64,000 bases of DNA from Burkholderiales bacterium (GCA_019747905.1 JAIEQG010000031.1:1-64000); one strand, 5' to 3'. Positions 33,394-43,763 are shown, numbered from the stretch's first letter. Program-made: numbers and translations. Notes: generated from the sequence alone by a model not told the origin.

Positions 33394-36300
33394 AACCTCA
33401 ACGTGCACGCCCCGGTTCCACGGGAGACGTCGATGGCCGGCTACGCCAGGCTGCGGCTGCCCATGGCGCCGGGCAACTCGACGAAGCCCTGGCGGTGTAC
33501 GACACATTGATCCAGCGTCACCCCGGCGACTGGCGAGCGCACTATCTCTCGGGGCTGCTCATGCAGTCGCGCCACGATCTGCCCGGGGCGGCACAGCGGT
33601 TGCGCCGTGCCTCGACTCTCAACCCGGCACACGTGGACGGCTGGGTGGCATTGGCCGACGCCGAGTCGGCCTCCGGAAACGCACGGGGCGCCCACGATGC
33701 CGCCGAGGAGGCCGTTCGGCGCAGACCCGAAGACGCACGCGTCCTGTTCCGGCGCGCCTTGGCGCGTGAGGCGCTGGGAGAGTGGGAAGGGGCCATCGCG
33801 GACTATGAACGGATCGTCACCCTCGATCCGGCGTTCGCGGAAGCATGGAACAACCTCGGCAACGTCAGGCGTGCCGTCCGTCGCATCGACGACGCCCGCC
33901 GAGCCTACGAACGGGCGATCGAACTACGACCCGAGTTCGCGCAGGCCCACCATAACCTGGCGGTACTGCTCGAACTAGAACTCGGCGCGGTGCAGGATGC
34001 GTTGCCGCACTATCGGCGGGCAGTGGAGCTCGCGCCCGACTACGCGGAGGCCCACTGTCACCTCGGTGCCGCGCTGTGGCAACTCGGTCACGCACTGCAG
34101 GCGGTGGAATGCTACGAGCGTGCCCTCGCGCTGCGGCCGGACTATCCCGAGGTCTGGAACAACCTCGGTCTGGTCTATGCACGGGAGCGCCAATATCCCG
34201 AGGCCGAGGCGTGCTATCGCCGCGCGCTGGAGATCAACCCGGCGTTCTTCCAGGTGCACAACAATCTGGGCTTCCTGCAGCTGCGGCGCGAACGTCCCGA
34301 TCTCGCGGTGGCCGAGTTCGAAGCCGCCGCCGCCCTCGTTCCCGATGCCCCCGAGAGCCTGAACGGCCTCGGCATGGCGCTCAAGGAACTGGGACGCCCC
34401 GACGACGCGGTCGCTCACCTCGAACGGGCCGTCGCATTGCGCCCGACGCTGGCGCCAGCCTGGGCCAATCTGGGTGAAGCACTGGCCGCCCTGGGTGAAA
34501 CCGAGCGCGCGGAAGCGGCGCTCATGGAGGCGGACCGGCTCGAACCCAACGCGGGTCTCCGCTTGCGTGCAGCACTCGTGCTGCCGCCGGTGATGACCGG
34601 CCGCGACGGAATAGACGATTCGCGCGCGCGCATGGCTGCCAAGCTCGATGCGTTGCTGGCAAGCGACCTGGTGACCAACGACGCCGGGTTGCTCGCGCAC
34701 GCGGACACCCCGTTCTTCCTCGCGTATCACGGCCGTTCCGATCGGGAACTCCTCACGGAACTGGCTGCCGCTGCTGCACAGATGGCGCCGCAACTGCTGG
34801 CGACGGCACCGCATTGCCTGCGTTACGTGGGCCCTGGCGAGCGCATCCGCGTCGCCGTCGTGTCGCGATTCTGCTACAACCATTCCGTCGGCAACTTCTT
34901 CAATCCCATCCTGGCGCGCCTCGCGGCCGAGCCGGATTTCGAAGTGACGCTGTTCACCGTCGGCATGAAGACCGACGCCGTGCTGGAACGGTTCGCCGCG
35001 GCGTGCCACGAGCACGTGCAGCTCGATGACTCCCTGGAGCACGCTCGTTCGACGCTGACGGCCGGCAAGTTCGATCTGCTGATCTATCCGGAGATCGGCA
35101 TGGACGCATTCACCTACTTCCTGGCGTTCGCGCGACTCGCGCCGGTGCAGTGCGTCCTGCACGGACACTCCAACACCACGGGTCTGCCGGCCATGGACTA
35201 CTTCGTGTCCAGCCGGCTCCTCGAACCCGACGGCGGCCAGGACCACTACAGCGAGCAGTTGGTACTGCTCGATACGCTGATGATGCACCTCGAGCCGGTG
35301 CAGGTTCCGACGCTGCGCCTGCGCCGGGAGGAACTCGGGCTGGAAACCGGCGTGCGTCTGTACGTCTGCCCGATGAAGCTGCAGAAGCTCCACCCGGACA
35401 TGGACGGAGCCTTCCTCGGCATCCTCGAGCGCGATCCCGATGCGCGCATCGTGCTGTTCGACGACGACCGGCACACAGTTTGGCGGGAGCAGGTCCTCGG
35501 ACGTCTGCGGCGATCGCTGGGCGAGCGCATGGATCGGATCGTCGTGCGACCCTGGGCACCCCTGGCGGAGTTCGTGTCGGTGCTCGCAGCGGCCGACGCC
35601 GTGCTGGATTCGTTCCATCACGGCGGCGCCACCACGGCCAACATCTGCCTTTCTTGCGGCATTCCCATGATCACCTGGCCGGGACCCACGGGCCGCGGCC
35701 GAGGCCTGCTCGCGTACTACCGGTTGCTCGGCGTGGAGGATTGCATCGCACCCACCCAGGACGCTTTCGTGAACCTCGCGACCCGCTGCGCGCGCAATCC
35801 CGAGTGGCGTCGCGGCGTCGCCGATCGCATCGTTGGCGCATTGCCGCTGCTGCACGACAACGACGGCGTGTTTCGTGCATACGCGGACGCGTTTCGCACG
35901 ATGGTCGGCAGCGCGACCGGACTCCGGGAGTGCCCCGGTTACGGCGGGCGCCGCTATTTCGGCACCTATCCGCTCGCACGACTCGAGGACCTCGAAGCGG
36001 GGGGACAGGTCCGGACGCGGGCGCTCGATCTCGCCCGAGTAGCGACGCGGGTCCGGCCGCGCTACGTCGGCGAGGAAGCATCGCCGCCCGAGATCGAGGA
36101 AGCGCCGGCAGCAGGCATGGTCGCGTTGACCGGCGCCGCCGTCCATGGAGAGACGGCCGTGATCACGTGCGGCGACCGAGCCCTGGTGGAGATGACGGAA
36201 CATCCCGGGTTCGCCCGGTTCAACTACGTCTCACCGGCCGCCCCGATGCTGGACCGCGACCGTTTCGTGCTGCATGCGCTGCGCGTGCACCCGCAGGAGA

Positions 36301-37088
36301 TCGAGCGCGGCTTCTGGATGGGCGGACTGGGCAGCAGCAACTACTTCCACTGGATGATCGAGTTCCTGCCGCGACTCATCGGATACGCCGAGCACGTCCC
36401 GCGGGACACGCCGCTGATCCTGGACGAACGGGTCGCGGCCGTTCCGCAGCTCATGGAGGCCCTCGACACCTGTCTGGGCGGAGCCGTCGACGTCATCCGC
36501 CTGCCTCGCAATGCGCGTTGCTCAGTGCGCGAGCTGTGGCTCGGCACTCTGACGTCCTGGTTGCCGTTCGACTATCGCGAGGGACAGGTCATCCGCGCGG
36601 ACGACCAGCGGCTCAACGATGCCGCCCTGCGCTGGGTACGAGAGCGCATGCGCACCGCCGCGAGTGCAACGACGCGCAAGGGCCGGAAGCTCTATCTCCC
36701 CCGGGCCGGCTCCACCATCCGGCGGCTCGTCAACGCCGCGGAGGTCAGAGGGTTGCTGGAACGCAATGGCTTCGAACCCGTATTCCCAGAAAAACTCAGC
36801 CTGCATGCGCAAATACAGGCGTTCGCGGAGGCCGACATCGTCGTCGCGCCTTCCGGTGCCGGGATGACGAACGTCCTGTTCGCGTCGCCGGGCGCCCGCG
36901 TGATCTGCTTTCTGCCGGAGGAATGGCGGGCGTTCTCCGCCTATTCCACGCTGGCCCACGCCGCCGGCGCCGAGTGCCGCTGCGTGGGTGGCGAGGTGGT
37001 CGCCGATTCGTTCCGCATTCCGCACCAGCGCGACTACTGGGTCGACATGGAACAGCTCCAGGCCGCGCTTTCCTGGGCATCTCGATAG
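33390..37088 (+). CDS. TPR-GT41-GT61 double glycosyltransferase fusion
   Basis: A 1232-residue protein with three parts. Residues about 13-395 are eight to ten TPR units ('AWNNLGNVRRAVRRIDDARRAYERAIELRPEFAQAHHNLAVLLELE' style). Residues about 480-845 are a GT41-like domain ('RVAVVSRFCYNHSVGNFFNPI', 'CVLHGHSNTTGLPAMDYFVSSRLLEP', 'FHHGGATTANICLSCGIPMITWPG'). Residues about 905-1225 are a GT61/DUF563-type domain ('NYFHWMIEFLPRLIGY', 'RKLYLPRAG', 'IVVAPSGAGMTNVLFASPGARV'). GT41 with TPR is common; a GT61 domain behind it is unusual to my knowledge. It could add two sugars in sequence to one TPR-bound acceptor. It overlaps the GT41 gene before it and is followed after 13 bases by the acetyltransferase. 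Probable target: flagellin. Confidence 0.82.
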   Translation: MKPQRARPGSTGDVDGRLRQAAAAHGAGQLDEALAVYDTLIQRHPGDWRAHYLSGLLMQSRHDLPGAAQRLRRASTLNPAHVDGWVALADAESASGNARGAHDAAEEAVRRRPEDARVLFRRALAREALGEWEGAIADYERIVTLDPAFAEAWNNLGNVRRAVRRIDDARRAYERAIELRPEFAQAHHNLAVLLELELGAVQDALPHYRRAVELAPDYAEAHCHLGAALWQLGHALQAVECYERALALRPDYPEVWNNLGLVYARERQYPEAEACYRRALEINPAFFQVHNNLGFLQLRRERPDLAVAEFEAAAALVPDAPESLNGLGMALKELGRPDDAVAHLERAVALRPTLAPAWANLGEALAALGETERAEAALMEADRLEPNAGLRLRAALVLPPVMTGRDGIDDSRARMAAKLDALLASDLVTNDAGLLAHADTPFFLAYHGRSDRELLTELAAAAAQMAPQLLATAPHCLRYVGPGERIRVAVVSRFCYNHSVGNFFNPILARLAAEPDFEVTLFTVGMKTDAVLERFAAACHEHVQLDDSLEHARSTLTAGKFDLLIYPEIGMDAFTYFLAFARLAPVQCVLHGHSNTTGLPAMDYFVSSRLLEPDGGQDHYSEQLVLLDTLMMHLEPVQVPTLRLRREELGLETGVRLYVCPMKLQKLHPDMDGAFLGILERDPDARIVLFDDDRHTVWREQVLGRLRRSLGERMDRIVVRPWAPLAEFVSVLAAADAVLDSFHHGGATTANICLSCGIPMITWPGPTGRGRGLLAYYRLLGVEDCIAPTQDAFVNLATRCARNPEWRRGVADRIVGALPLLHDNDGVFRAYADAFRTMVGSATGLRECPGYGGRRYFGTYPLARLEDLEAGGQVRTRALDLARVATRVRPRYVGEEASPPEIEEAPAAGMVALTGAAVHGETAVITCGDRALVEMTEHPGFARFNYVSPAAPMLDRDRFVLHALRVHPQEIERGFWMGGLGSSNYFHWMIEFLPRLIGYAEHVPRDTPLILDERVAAVPQLMEALDTCLGGAVDVIRLPRNARCSVRELWLGTLTSWLPFDYREGQVIRADDQRLNDAALRWVRERMRTAASATTRKGRKLYLPRAGSTIRRLVNAAEVRGLLERNGFEPVFPEKLSLHAQIQAFAEADIVVAPSGAGMTNVLFASPGARVICFLPEEWRAFSAYSTLAHAAGAECRCVGGEVVADSFRIPHQRDYWVDMEQLQAALSWASR

Positions 37089-37101
37089 GGAGGCAGCACG
37101 C

Positions 37102-37836
37102 GTGAAGCATCCGTTGGCACTGGTGGAAACGGACGACGTGGGTGCGGACACGGTAGTGCACGCCTTCGCCGTGATCCGGGCTGGAGCAAGCATCGGACGG
37201 GGCTGCATCGTCCATCCCCATGCGGTGATCGAGAGCGGTGTCGTGCTGGGCGACGGCGTGGAGGTCTTCCCGGGCGCGTGCATCGGCCGCACTCCGAAAG
37301 GCGCGGGTGCGACGGCGCGCACGCCCGATTTCGCTCCCCGCGTCGTGATCGGGGACGGTTGCTCGATCGGTCCGCATGCCGTCGTCTACTATGACGTCGA
37401 GATCGGAGCCCACAGCCTGATCGGCGACGGCGCGTCGATCCGCGAGAAGGTGAGGATCGGCACGCGATGCCTCGTGAGCCGTGGCGTCACCATCAACTAT
37501 CGTTGCACCATCGGCGACCGCACGAAAATCATGGATCTCACCCACATCACCGGCAACACGACGATCGGCGCCGACGTGTTCGTCAGCACCCTCGTGGCGA
37601 CCACCAACGATTCCTCTCTCGGCCGGCTCGCCTACAGCGACGGCGACATGCGCGGCCCGGTGCTCGAGGACGGCGCCGCCGTGGGCGCGGGAGCCAACAT
37701 CCTTCCCGGCGTGCGCGTCGGTGCTGGTGCCGTGGTAGGTGCCGGTTCAATCGTGACCCGGGACGTCCCGGCCGGAAAGCTGGCCTTCGGTGCGCCGGCC
37801 CGCGTCGTTCGCGATGTCGTCCCGCAGGAGAAGTAG
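37102..37836 (+). CDS. Hexapeptide-repeat N-acetyltransferase (QdtC/FdtC-like)
   Basis: A 244-residue left-handed beta-helix acyltransferase. Hexapeptide repeats run nearly the full length ('[25 protein letters not shown]', '[18 protein letters not shown]', '[46 protein letters not shown]'). The GTG at 37102 has a strong GGGAGG site; the open frame before it overlaps the glycosyltransferase and is rejected. Beside a 3,4-ketoisomerase and a DegT aminotransferase, the likely job is N-acetylation of dTDP-3-amino-3,6-dideoxyhexose, the last step to dTDP-Fuc3NAc or Qui3NAc. The sugar cannot be told from sequence alone. Confidence 0.75.
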   Translation: MKHPLALVETDDVGADTVVHAFAVIRAGASIGRGCIVHPHAVIESGVVLGDGVEVFPGACIGRTPKGAGATARTPDFAPRVVIGDGCSIGPHAVVYYDVEIGAHSLIGDGASIREKVRIGTRCLVSRGVTINYRCTIGDRTKIMDLTHITGNTTIGADVFVSTLVATTNDSSLGRLAYSDGDMRGPVLEDGAAVGAGANILPGVRVGAGAVVGAGSIVTRDVPAGKLAFGAPARVVRDVVPQEK

Positions 37837-37842
37837 ACCGCC

Positions 37843-38268
37843 ATGGGCCTGGAACTTTGCCGTTTCATCGAACTGCCGATCGTTCACGACCCGCGCGGCA
37901 ACCTCACCTTCGTCGAAGGCGGCCGCCATGCACCGTTCGACATCAAGCGCGTCTACTACCTCTACGACGTTCCGGGCGGAGCGACCCGAGCCGGCCATGG
38001 CCACAAGGCGTTGCACCAGCTGGTCATCGCCATGTCCGGCAGCTTCGACGTCGTGCTCGACGACGGTTCGCGCACCCGGCGCTATCACCTGAATCGCTCC
38101 TACTACGGCCTCTACATCGCTCCGATGATGTGGCGCGAGATCGACAATTTCTCATCCGGGTCGGTGTGCATGGTGCTGGCGTCCGAGTTCTACGACGAGG
38201 CCGACTACTTCCGCGAATACGCGGACTTCAAGGCGGCCACCGAGGCAGCGGCGGCCAAGCGCCCGTGA
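37843..38268 (+). CDS. dTDP-4-keto-6-deoxyhexose 3,4-ketoisomerase (FdtA/QdtA-like)
   Basis: A 141-residue cupin of the WxcM/FdtA family. It begins '[17 protein letters not shown]' and '[14 protein letters not shown]', the family start, with the histidine pair of 'GHGHKALHQ' (His52 and His54, usually HAHK) in the active site and '[18 protein letters not shown]' at the cupin end. The family moves the keto group from C4 to C3 of dTDP-4-keto-6-deoxyglucose, giving either the galacto (FdtA) or gluco (QdtA) product. The flanking acetyltransferase and aminotransferase complete the pathway; rmlA and rmlB are not in the window. Confidence 0.85.
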   Translation: MGLELCRFIELPIVHDPRGNLTFVEGGRHAPFDIKRVYYLYDVPGGATRAGHGHKALHQLVIAMSGSFDVVLDDGSRTRRYHLNRSYYGLYIAPMMWREIDNFSSGSVCMVLASEFYDEADYFREYADFKAATEAAAAKRP

Positions 38269-39398
38269 GTGCACGTCCGACACCGTTGCCGCACGTGAGC
38301 GTTCCCTTCCTGGACATCGAGGGAATGCACTCGAGCATCCGGTCGGAACTCGACACCGCCTGGCAACGCGTGCTGGCGCGCGGACAATTCGTCATGGGCG
38401 ACGAACTCGCGGCGTTCGAAGAGGAGTTCGCGCGCTATTGCGAAGCCCCGCACTGCATCGGCGTGGGCAACGGCCTGGATGCGCTGACGCTCATCCTGCG
38501 CGCGCTCGATATCGGGCCCGGCGACGAAGTGATCGTCCCGTCGATGACTTTCATCGCCACCTGGCTGGCGGTATCGGAAGCCGGAGCAGTGCCGGTGCCG
38601 GTGGACCCGACCGAGGGCGGTTTCAACATCGACCCGCGTGGCGTCGAAGCGCGCATTACACCGCGCACCCGCGCCATCATGCCGGTACACCTGTACGGGC
38701 AGCCCGCGGACATGACGGCACTCGCCGAGATCGCACGACGCCACGGGCTCGCGCTGATCGAGGACGCCGCACAAGCCCACGGGGCGCGCCATGCCGGCCG
38801 TCGCGTCGGCAGTCTGGGCACCGCCGCGGGGTTCAGCTTCTATCCCGGCAAGAACCTGGGGGCGCTCGGCGATGGCGGGGCCGTGGTCACCACCGACCGG
38901 GCCCTCGCGGAGCGGGTCCGGCGCCTGCGCAACTACGGATCGTCGCGCAAGTACGTGCACGAGGAGCAGGGCGTCAACAGTCGCCTCGACGAACTGCAGG
39001 CGGCACTGCTGCGCGTGAAGCTGCGCCATCTTGATGAGTGGAATGCCGCGCGCCGCCGTGCGGTGGCAGGCTATCGCGCTGCGCTGTCGGGTTCCAGCGT
39101 CATCTTGCCGGCGGATGCCGCAGCGGCGGAATCGGCCTGGCACCTGTTCGTGATCCGCTCGAGCCAGCGCGATGCCCTCCAGACCCATCTGGCCGGCCAC
39201 GGCGTCCAGAGCGTGATCCACTACCCGGTGCCGCCGCACCTGCAAGGCGCTTACCGCCAAGGCGGGTGGCCGAAGGGCAGTCTGCCCCGCAGCGAGCGCC
39301 TGGCGGCGGAAGTATTGAGCCTGCCCATGGGGCCGACCCTTGCAGCGGCGCAGATCGAGGCAGTCGCCGAGGTTGTTCTGTCGTTCGGTCACGACTAG
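38265..39398 (+). CDS. DegT/DnrJ/EryC1 sugar aminotransferase (FdtB/QdtB-like)
   Basis: PLP-dependent aminotransferase acting on nucleotide keto-sugars. 377 residues from the GTG at 38265, which overlaps the ketoisomerase stop (GTGA). Typical parts: '[35 protein letters not shown]', '[11 protein letters not shown]', '[22 protein letters not shown]' and the PLP lysine Lys196 in '[17 protein letters not shown]'. In this context it should aminate C3 of dTDP-3-keto-6-deoxyhexose, the step between the ketoisomerase and acetyltransferase. It is the last gene before the flagellin promoter. Confidence 0.85.
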   Translation: MSARPTPLPHVSVPFLDIEGMHSSIRSELDTAWQRVLARGQFVMGDELAAFEEEFARYCEAPHCIGVGNGLDALTLILRALDIGPGDEVIVPSMTFIATWLAVSEAGAVPVPVDPTEGGFNIDPRGVEARITPRTRAIMPVHLYGQPADMTALAEIARRHGLALIEDAAQAHGARHAGRRVGSLGTAAGFSFYPGKNLGALGDGGAVVTTDRALAERVRRLRNYGSSRKYVHEEQGVNSRLDELQAALLRVKLRHLDEWNAARRRAVAGYRAALSGSSVILPADAAAAESAWHLFVIRSSQRDALQTHLAGHGVQSVIHYPVPPHLQGAYRQGGWPKGSLPRSERLAAEVLSLPMGPTLAAAQIEAVAEVVLSFGHD

Positions 39399-39445
39399 GG
39401 CAAGTACCGGCCGGCGAGGCAACGGATCGCGGCGGTTCCCAGGGC

Positions 39446-39472
39446 TAAAGTTTTCTCGAGAACCGCCGTACT
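39446..39472 (+). promoter_or_regulatory. Sigma-28 (FliA)-type flagellin promoter
   Basis: TAAA (39446-39449), a 15-base spacer, and GCCGTACT (39465-39472) match the FliA consensus TAAA-N15-GCCGATAA in the -35, the spacing and the GCCG core. It lies about 214 bases upstream of the flagellin ATG, giving a long untranslated leader (about 205 bases), which is usual for flagellin genes. Confidence 0.75.
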
Positions 39473-39685
39473 GTGTTCGCTACGCCCCGCGTGCAACGCG
39501 CGGATCGCAGGTCCTTTCGCGTAGCGCTTTTCCCCCTTCAGAGACCCGCCACCCGACTCAAGATTTCGGGGTTCGTGCCGTAAATCGCGGTGACAGAGGT
39601 TTGAAAGGCCTTAAGTGGCGAGGGTAACCAAAGTCAAGCAATGTTCTTCTTCTCCGAACTTTGACTTCTCTCGAAAGGGCTGCAA

Positions 39686-41170
39686 ATGGCACTGACCATC
39701 AACACCAACATCCCGTCGCTGAATGCTCAGCGCAACCTGACGACCTCGCAAGGCGCACTTGCTACCGCCCTGCAGCGTCTGTCCTCCGGTCTTCGCATCA
39801 ACTCCGCCCGCGACGACGCGGCCGGTCTCGCGATCTCCGAGCGACTCACCACCCAGATCCGCGGCCTCGACCAGGCCCGCCGCAACGCCAACGACGGCGT
39901 CTCGCTCGCGCAGACGGCCGAAGGTGCGCTCACCCAGACCGGCGAAATCCTGCAGCGTATCCGTGAACTGTCGATCCAGTCGGCCAACGCGACGAACTCG
40001 GCGACGGACCGCAAGGCGCTGAACGACGAAGTGAACCAGCTGATCCAGGAAGTGAACCGCGTGGCCAACACCACCACGTTCAACGGCCTCAAGATCCTCG
40101 ACGGGACCTACCAGGGCCAGCAGTTCCAGGTGGGCGCGAACGCGAACGAGACCATCGGTGTCTCGGTCCAGGGCGCCACCGCGAACGACCTCAAGAACAA
40201 CACCATCGCGCTGCAGTCCGCCGCCGACAACGACGGTCTGGGCACGGTGACCACCGCCGCCAACACGGCCGCCGCGGGTAACGGCGTCAACGCGCAAACA
40301 TTGACCATCGCGGGCGCCTCAGGTTCCTCGGCGGTCTCGGTCGCTGCCAACGATCAGGCTTCCACCATCGCCGCCTCGATCAACGCGATCGTGGGCAGCA
40401 CGGGTGTGGCGGCCAAGGCCACGACCACGGCCACGATCAATACCCTTTCGGCCTCCGGCACGCTGAGCTTCACCATCAACGGCGGCGGTACGGCGACGTC
40501 GATCTCGGCCCAGGTCACTACCACCGACATGACGGCGCTCGCTGCGGCGATCAACGACGTGAGCGGCAAGACCGGTGTGACAGCCACGCTGTCCGCGGAC
40601 AAGACCTCGGTGGTCGTGAAACAGTCGGAAGGCAAGGACATCACGATCGAAGGCTTCACCAACTCTGCCGGCGGCACCATCCAGGTGGACGGTTCGGCCA
40701 CGGCGGCGACCAACGAGGCGCTGACCAGCGGCGCCGCAGATAGCGCCCGTATCGCGGGCGAGGTCACGCTGAATGCCGACCAGGGCTTCACGGCAGTGTC
40801 GAACGGGGGTACCGACGTCATCATCAACGGTGCGACGACGACGGCGTCGAGCGCCTCGCTGCTGTCTTCCGTGGACATCTCGACAGTGGCGGGTGCCAAC
40901 AGCGCGATCGACATCATCGACGCGTCGCTGGCTCAGGTCAGCCGCATGCGCGCCAGCCTGGGTGCCATCCAGAACCGCTTCATCAACACCATCGCCAACC
41001 TCCAGACCACATCGGAGAACCTCAGCGCCTCGCGCAGCCGGGTCCGTGACGCGGACTTCGCAGCCGAGACCGCAGCACTCACGCGGGCGCAGATCCTGCA
41101 GCAGGCCGGCACCGCCGTCCTGGCGCAGGCGAACGCGATCCCGAACAACGTGTTGTCGCTGCTTCGTTAA
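39686..41170 (+). CDS. fliC: Flagellin
   Basis: Filament subunit, 494 residues. Conserved D0/D1 N-terminus '[18 protein letters not shown]' with '[23 protein letters not shown]' and a conserved C-terminus ending '[12 protein letters not shown]'. The middle (about 190-390) is a Ser/Thr/Ala-rich variable domain, many Ser and Thr being possible O-glycosylation sites. The first gene of a fliC-flaG-fliD-fliS-fliT run, preceded by a sigma-28-type promoter and followed by a strong hairpin that probably limits read-through. The glycosyltransferase and amino-sugar genes directly upstream suggest that this protein is glycosylated. Confidence 0.96.
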   Translation: MALTINTNIPSLNAQRNLTTSQGALATALQRLSSGLRINSARDDAAGLAISERLTTQIRGLDQARRNANDGVSLAQTAEGALTQTGEILQRIRELSIQSANATNSATDRKALNDEVNQLIQEVNRVANTTTFNGLKILDGTYQGQQFQVGANANETIGVSVQGATANDLKNNTIALQSAADNDGLGTVTTAANTAAAGNGVNAQTLTIAGASGSSAVSVAANDQASTIAASINAIVGSTGVAAKATTTATINTLSASGTLSFTINGGGTATSISAQVTTTDMTALAAAINDVSGKTGVTATLSADKTSVVVKQSEGKDITIEGFTNSAGGTIQVDGSATAATNEALTSGAADSARIAGEVTLNADQGFTAVSNGGTDVIINGATTTASSASLLSSVDISTVAGANSAIDIIDASLAQVSRMRASLGAIQNRFINTIANLQTTSENLSASRSRVRDADFAAETAALTRAQILQQAGTAVLAQANAIPNNVLSLLR

Positions 41171-41180
41171 CAGGGTCTCA

Positions 41181-41209
41181 CCCGGCCGGGCTGGTCCCGG
41201 CCGGGGTTT
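41181..41209 (+). terminator. Hairpin after flagellin gene
   Basis: Two copies of the self-complementary CCCGGCCGGG (41181-41190 and 41196-41205) form a 10-bp stem with a 5-base loop, followed by GTTTC. It starts 11 bases after the fliC stop. The T-run is short, so it may act as a partial terminator or as a barrier that stabilises fliC mRNA above flaG-fliD. Confidence 0.65.
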
Positions 41210-41235
41210 CCTGACCGCGAACTGAGGATACGAAC

Positions 41236-41610
41236 ATGTTGCTCTCAGCACTGCAACGTGTGGCCACGACGGGGAACGCACCGGCGCAAACCGGTACGCC
41301 TGTCGTCCGCCAGGCACCACCGCCGGATACCGCCGCTTCGCCACGCGCGGGACCCGAGGGTCCGACGTCCCAGGTCTCCGAACCGAAACGCGCAGATGTC
41401 GAAGCGGCCGTAGCCGCGGCGCGTGAGCAGGTGCGATCGACCAATTCCAATCTGCAATTCAGCATCGACGAGGAATCCGGCAAGACCGTGGTCCGCGTTC
41501 TCGATGGTGTCACCAGCGAGGTGATCCGCCAGTTCCCCTCGGAAGAGATGCTCGCCATCGCCCGCAACCTGGGCCGGCTGGAAGGCATGCTCCTCGACAG
41601 GAAGGCATAG
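41236..41610 (+). CDS. flaG: FlaG family protein
   Basis: A 124-residue protein with the FlaG domain in its second half: 'NSNLQFSIDEESGKTVVRVLDGVTSEVIRQFPSEEML'. The N-terminal 55 residues are Pro/Thr-rich and disordered. FlaG proteins lie between flagellin and fliD in many polar-flagellated bacteria and influence filament length; the mechanism is not settled. It sits in that canonical place. Confidence 0.88.
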   Translation: MLLSALQRVATTGNAPAQTGTPVVRQAPPPDTAASPRAGPEGPTSQVSEPKRADVEAAVAAAREQVRSTNSNLQFSIDEESGKTVVRVLDGVTSEVIRQFPSEEMLAIARNLGRLEGMLLDRKA

Positions 41611-41715
41611 TTTTCAGGAGTTTGCAGGGTAGGGACACGGGCTGCGAAGTTCCTCAAGGAGCGCTTCGAGCCTGCCGATAACGTCGGGAGAATCAGCTCC
41701 ATCCAGACGTAAGCC

Positions 41716-43716
41716 ATGGCTATTTCATCCCCCGGTATCGGCTCCAACCTCGACGTCAACTCGATCGTCACGCAGTTGATGTCCATCGAGCGTCAGCCGC
41801 TGCTGGCCCTCGACACCAAGGAAGCGAGCTTCCAGGCGCAGTTGTCGGCTTACGGCAACCTGAAGGGCACCCTGTCGGCGTTCCAGACGTCGGTGGCAGC
41901 CCTCAACAGCGTTTCGCGCTTCCAGGCGCGCACGGTGACCAGTTCGGATCTGGGTGTCGCCACCGCGACGGCCACGTCCATCGCCAGTGTCGGCAGCTTC
42001 TCCCTCAATGTGACGCAGCTCGCGCAGAGCCACGCCGTGGTGGCTGCAGGCCAGGCGAGCGTGTCTGCTGCCATCGGGGCGGGCGCCAGCACCACGATCA
42101 GCTTCCAATTCGGGACCATCACCGGCGGCACGCTGACCAACGGCGTATACACAGGCGCGACCTTCACCCAGGACGGCACCCAGTCGAGCGGCTCGGTAAC
42201 CATCAGCGCCGAGAACAATTCGCTCGCCGGTATCAAGGACGCGATCAACAACGCGAATGTCGGCGTGACGGCGAGCATCGTCGGCGACGGCAGCGCCACG
42301 CCGTACCGCCTGGTGCTCCAGTCGACCTCGACCGGCGCCAACGTGAGCATGAAAGTCTCGGTGACGGGCGAAGCTGCCATTGCGAACCTGCTGTCATACG
42401 ACCCGGCAGGCACCCAGAATCTGACCCAGACGCTGGCCGCCCAGGACGCCGCCTTCACCGTGAACGGTCTCGCTCTCACGAGCCGGACGAACACCGTGTC
42501 CACGGCGCTGCAAGGGGTCAACCTGACGCTTGCCAAGGTAGGCAGCAGCACGCTGACCGTTGCCCGCGACACGGCCTCGATACAGACCGCCGTAACCGCC
42601 ATGGTGAAGGCCTACAACGACGTCGATACCACGCTCGACCAGCTCGCGAGCTTCAACGCAGAAACGCGACAGGCGGGACCGCTCAATGGCGATTTCGCCG
42701 TACGCAGCATCCAGGCGCAGTTGCGCAGCGTCCTGGGCGACAGCCTCGGCTCCGGCCTCTCGATCTCGAACCTCTCGCAGCTGGGCATCAGCTTCCAGCG
42801 CGACGGCAGCCTCGCTCTCGACACGGCCAAGCTCCAGGCAGCAATGGCCGGCACCGCGGCGGACGACCTCGCGGGCGCCTTCACGGCAACCGGCAAGACG
42901 ACCGACAGCCTGGTCAACTTCCTGGGCGCGACGGCGAACAGCACCCCGGGCCGCTACGCACTCAACGTGAGCACTCTCGCCACCCAGGGCAACGTGGTCG
43001 GATCGGCCGCCGCGAACCTGACGATCACCCAGGGCAGCAATGACTCCCTAGCTGTGAACGTGAACGGTGTGGTCACGACCGTCACGATCGCCGCTGGAAC
43101 CTATACGGCTGCCACGCTCGCGACTGCGGTGCAGTCGGCCATCAACGGCTCGACGGATATCCAGGCGGCCGGCGCAACCGTGGCGGTGACCGAATCGGCT
43201 GGCGTCCTGACGATCACGTCGAACCGCTACGGCAGCGCTTCCCAGGTCTCGGCGTCGGGCAACGCGGCTGCCGGCCTGCTGGGCGGTGCCCCGGTCGCCA
43301 CGACCGGCGTGGACGTCGCCGGCACCATCAACGGAACCGCCGCCACGGGCAACGGCCAGATCCTGAGCGGGCCGACCGGCAGCAGTCTCGACGGCATCCG
43401 GCTCGAAGTGATTGGCGGAGCCACCGGCGACCGAGGTACAGTGACCGTCGTGCGCGGGTTCGCCTCGCGCCTCGATGCGCTGCTCACGAACATTCTGTCC
43501 ACGACCGGCGTCATCACCAGCCGCACCGATGGCATCACCCGATCCATCGATGACCTGGGAGATCGACGCACCGCGCTCAACCGCCGGTTGACCGACGTCG
43601 AGGCCCGCTACCGGGCCCAGTTCACCGCGCTCGACACCATGATGAGCAGCATGCTCGCGACCAGCAACTTCCTCACGCAACAGCTGAGCGCACTCAACAA
43701 CACCCGGGATTCATGA
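41716..43716 (+). CDS. fliD: Flagellar filament cap protein
   Basis: The cap on which flagellin assembles at the filament tip. 666 residues, long for the family. Conserved N-terminal FliD domain ('SSPGIGSNLDVNSIVTQLMSIERQPL', coiled-coil start), two repeated beta-rich middle regions (about 85-190 and 400-560) and a C-terminal FliD domain with the helix 'RLTDVEARYRAQFTALDTMMSSMLATSNFLTQQLSAL'. It is followed 47 bases on by its chaperone-class neighbours fliS and fliT. Confidence 0.94.
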   Translation: MAISSPGIGSNLDVNSIVTQLMSIERQPLLALDTKEASFQAQLSAYGNLKGTLSAFQTSVAALNSVSRFQARTVTSSDLGVATATATSIASVGSFSLNVTQLAQSHAVVAAGQASVSAAIGAGASTTISFQFGTITGGTLTNGVYTGATFTQDGTQSSGSVTISAENNSLAGIKDAINNANVGVTASIVGDGSATPYRLVLQSTSTGANVSMKVSVTGEAAIANLLSYDPAGTQNLTQTLAAQDAAFTVNGLALTSRTNTVSTALQGVNLTLAKVGSSTLTVARDTASIQTAVTAMVKAYNDVDTTLDQLASFNAETRQAGPLNGDFAVRSIQAQLRSVLGDSLGSGLSISNLSQLGISFQRDGSLALDTAKLQAAMAGTAADDLAGAFTATGKTTDSLVNFLGATANSTPGRYALNVSTLATQGNVVGSAAANLTITQGSNDSLAVNVNGVVTTVTIAAGTYTAATLATAVQSAINGSTDIQAAGATVAVTESAGVLTITSNRYGSASQVSASGNAAAGLLGGAPVATTGVDVAGTINGTAATGNGQILSGPTGSSLDGIRLEVIGGATGDRGTVTVVRGFASRLDALLTNILSTTGVITSRTDGITRSIDDLGDRRTALNRRLTDVEARYRAQFTALDTMMSSMLATSNFLTQQLSALNNTRDS

Positions 43717-43763
43717 AGGGACGGGACAGCGCAGCCAGCGCCGACCGAACGAGGAGAACTGCA

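Noticed and set aside
33975..36203. 742-codon minus-strand frame opposite the GT41-GT61 gene
   Set aside because: Shadow of a well-supported gene on the other strand; no recognisable domain.
39399..39685. Possible small gene between the aminotransferase and flagellin
   Set aside because: The stretch holds the sigma-28-type promoter and a leader; short open frames there have no ribosome site or homology.
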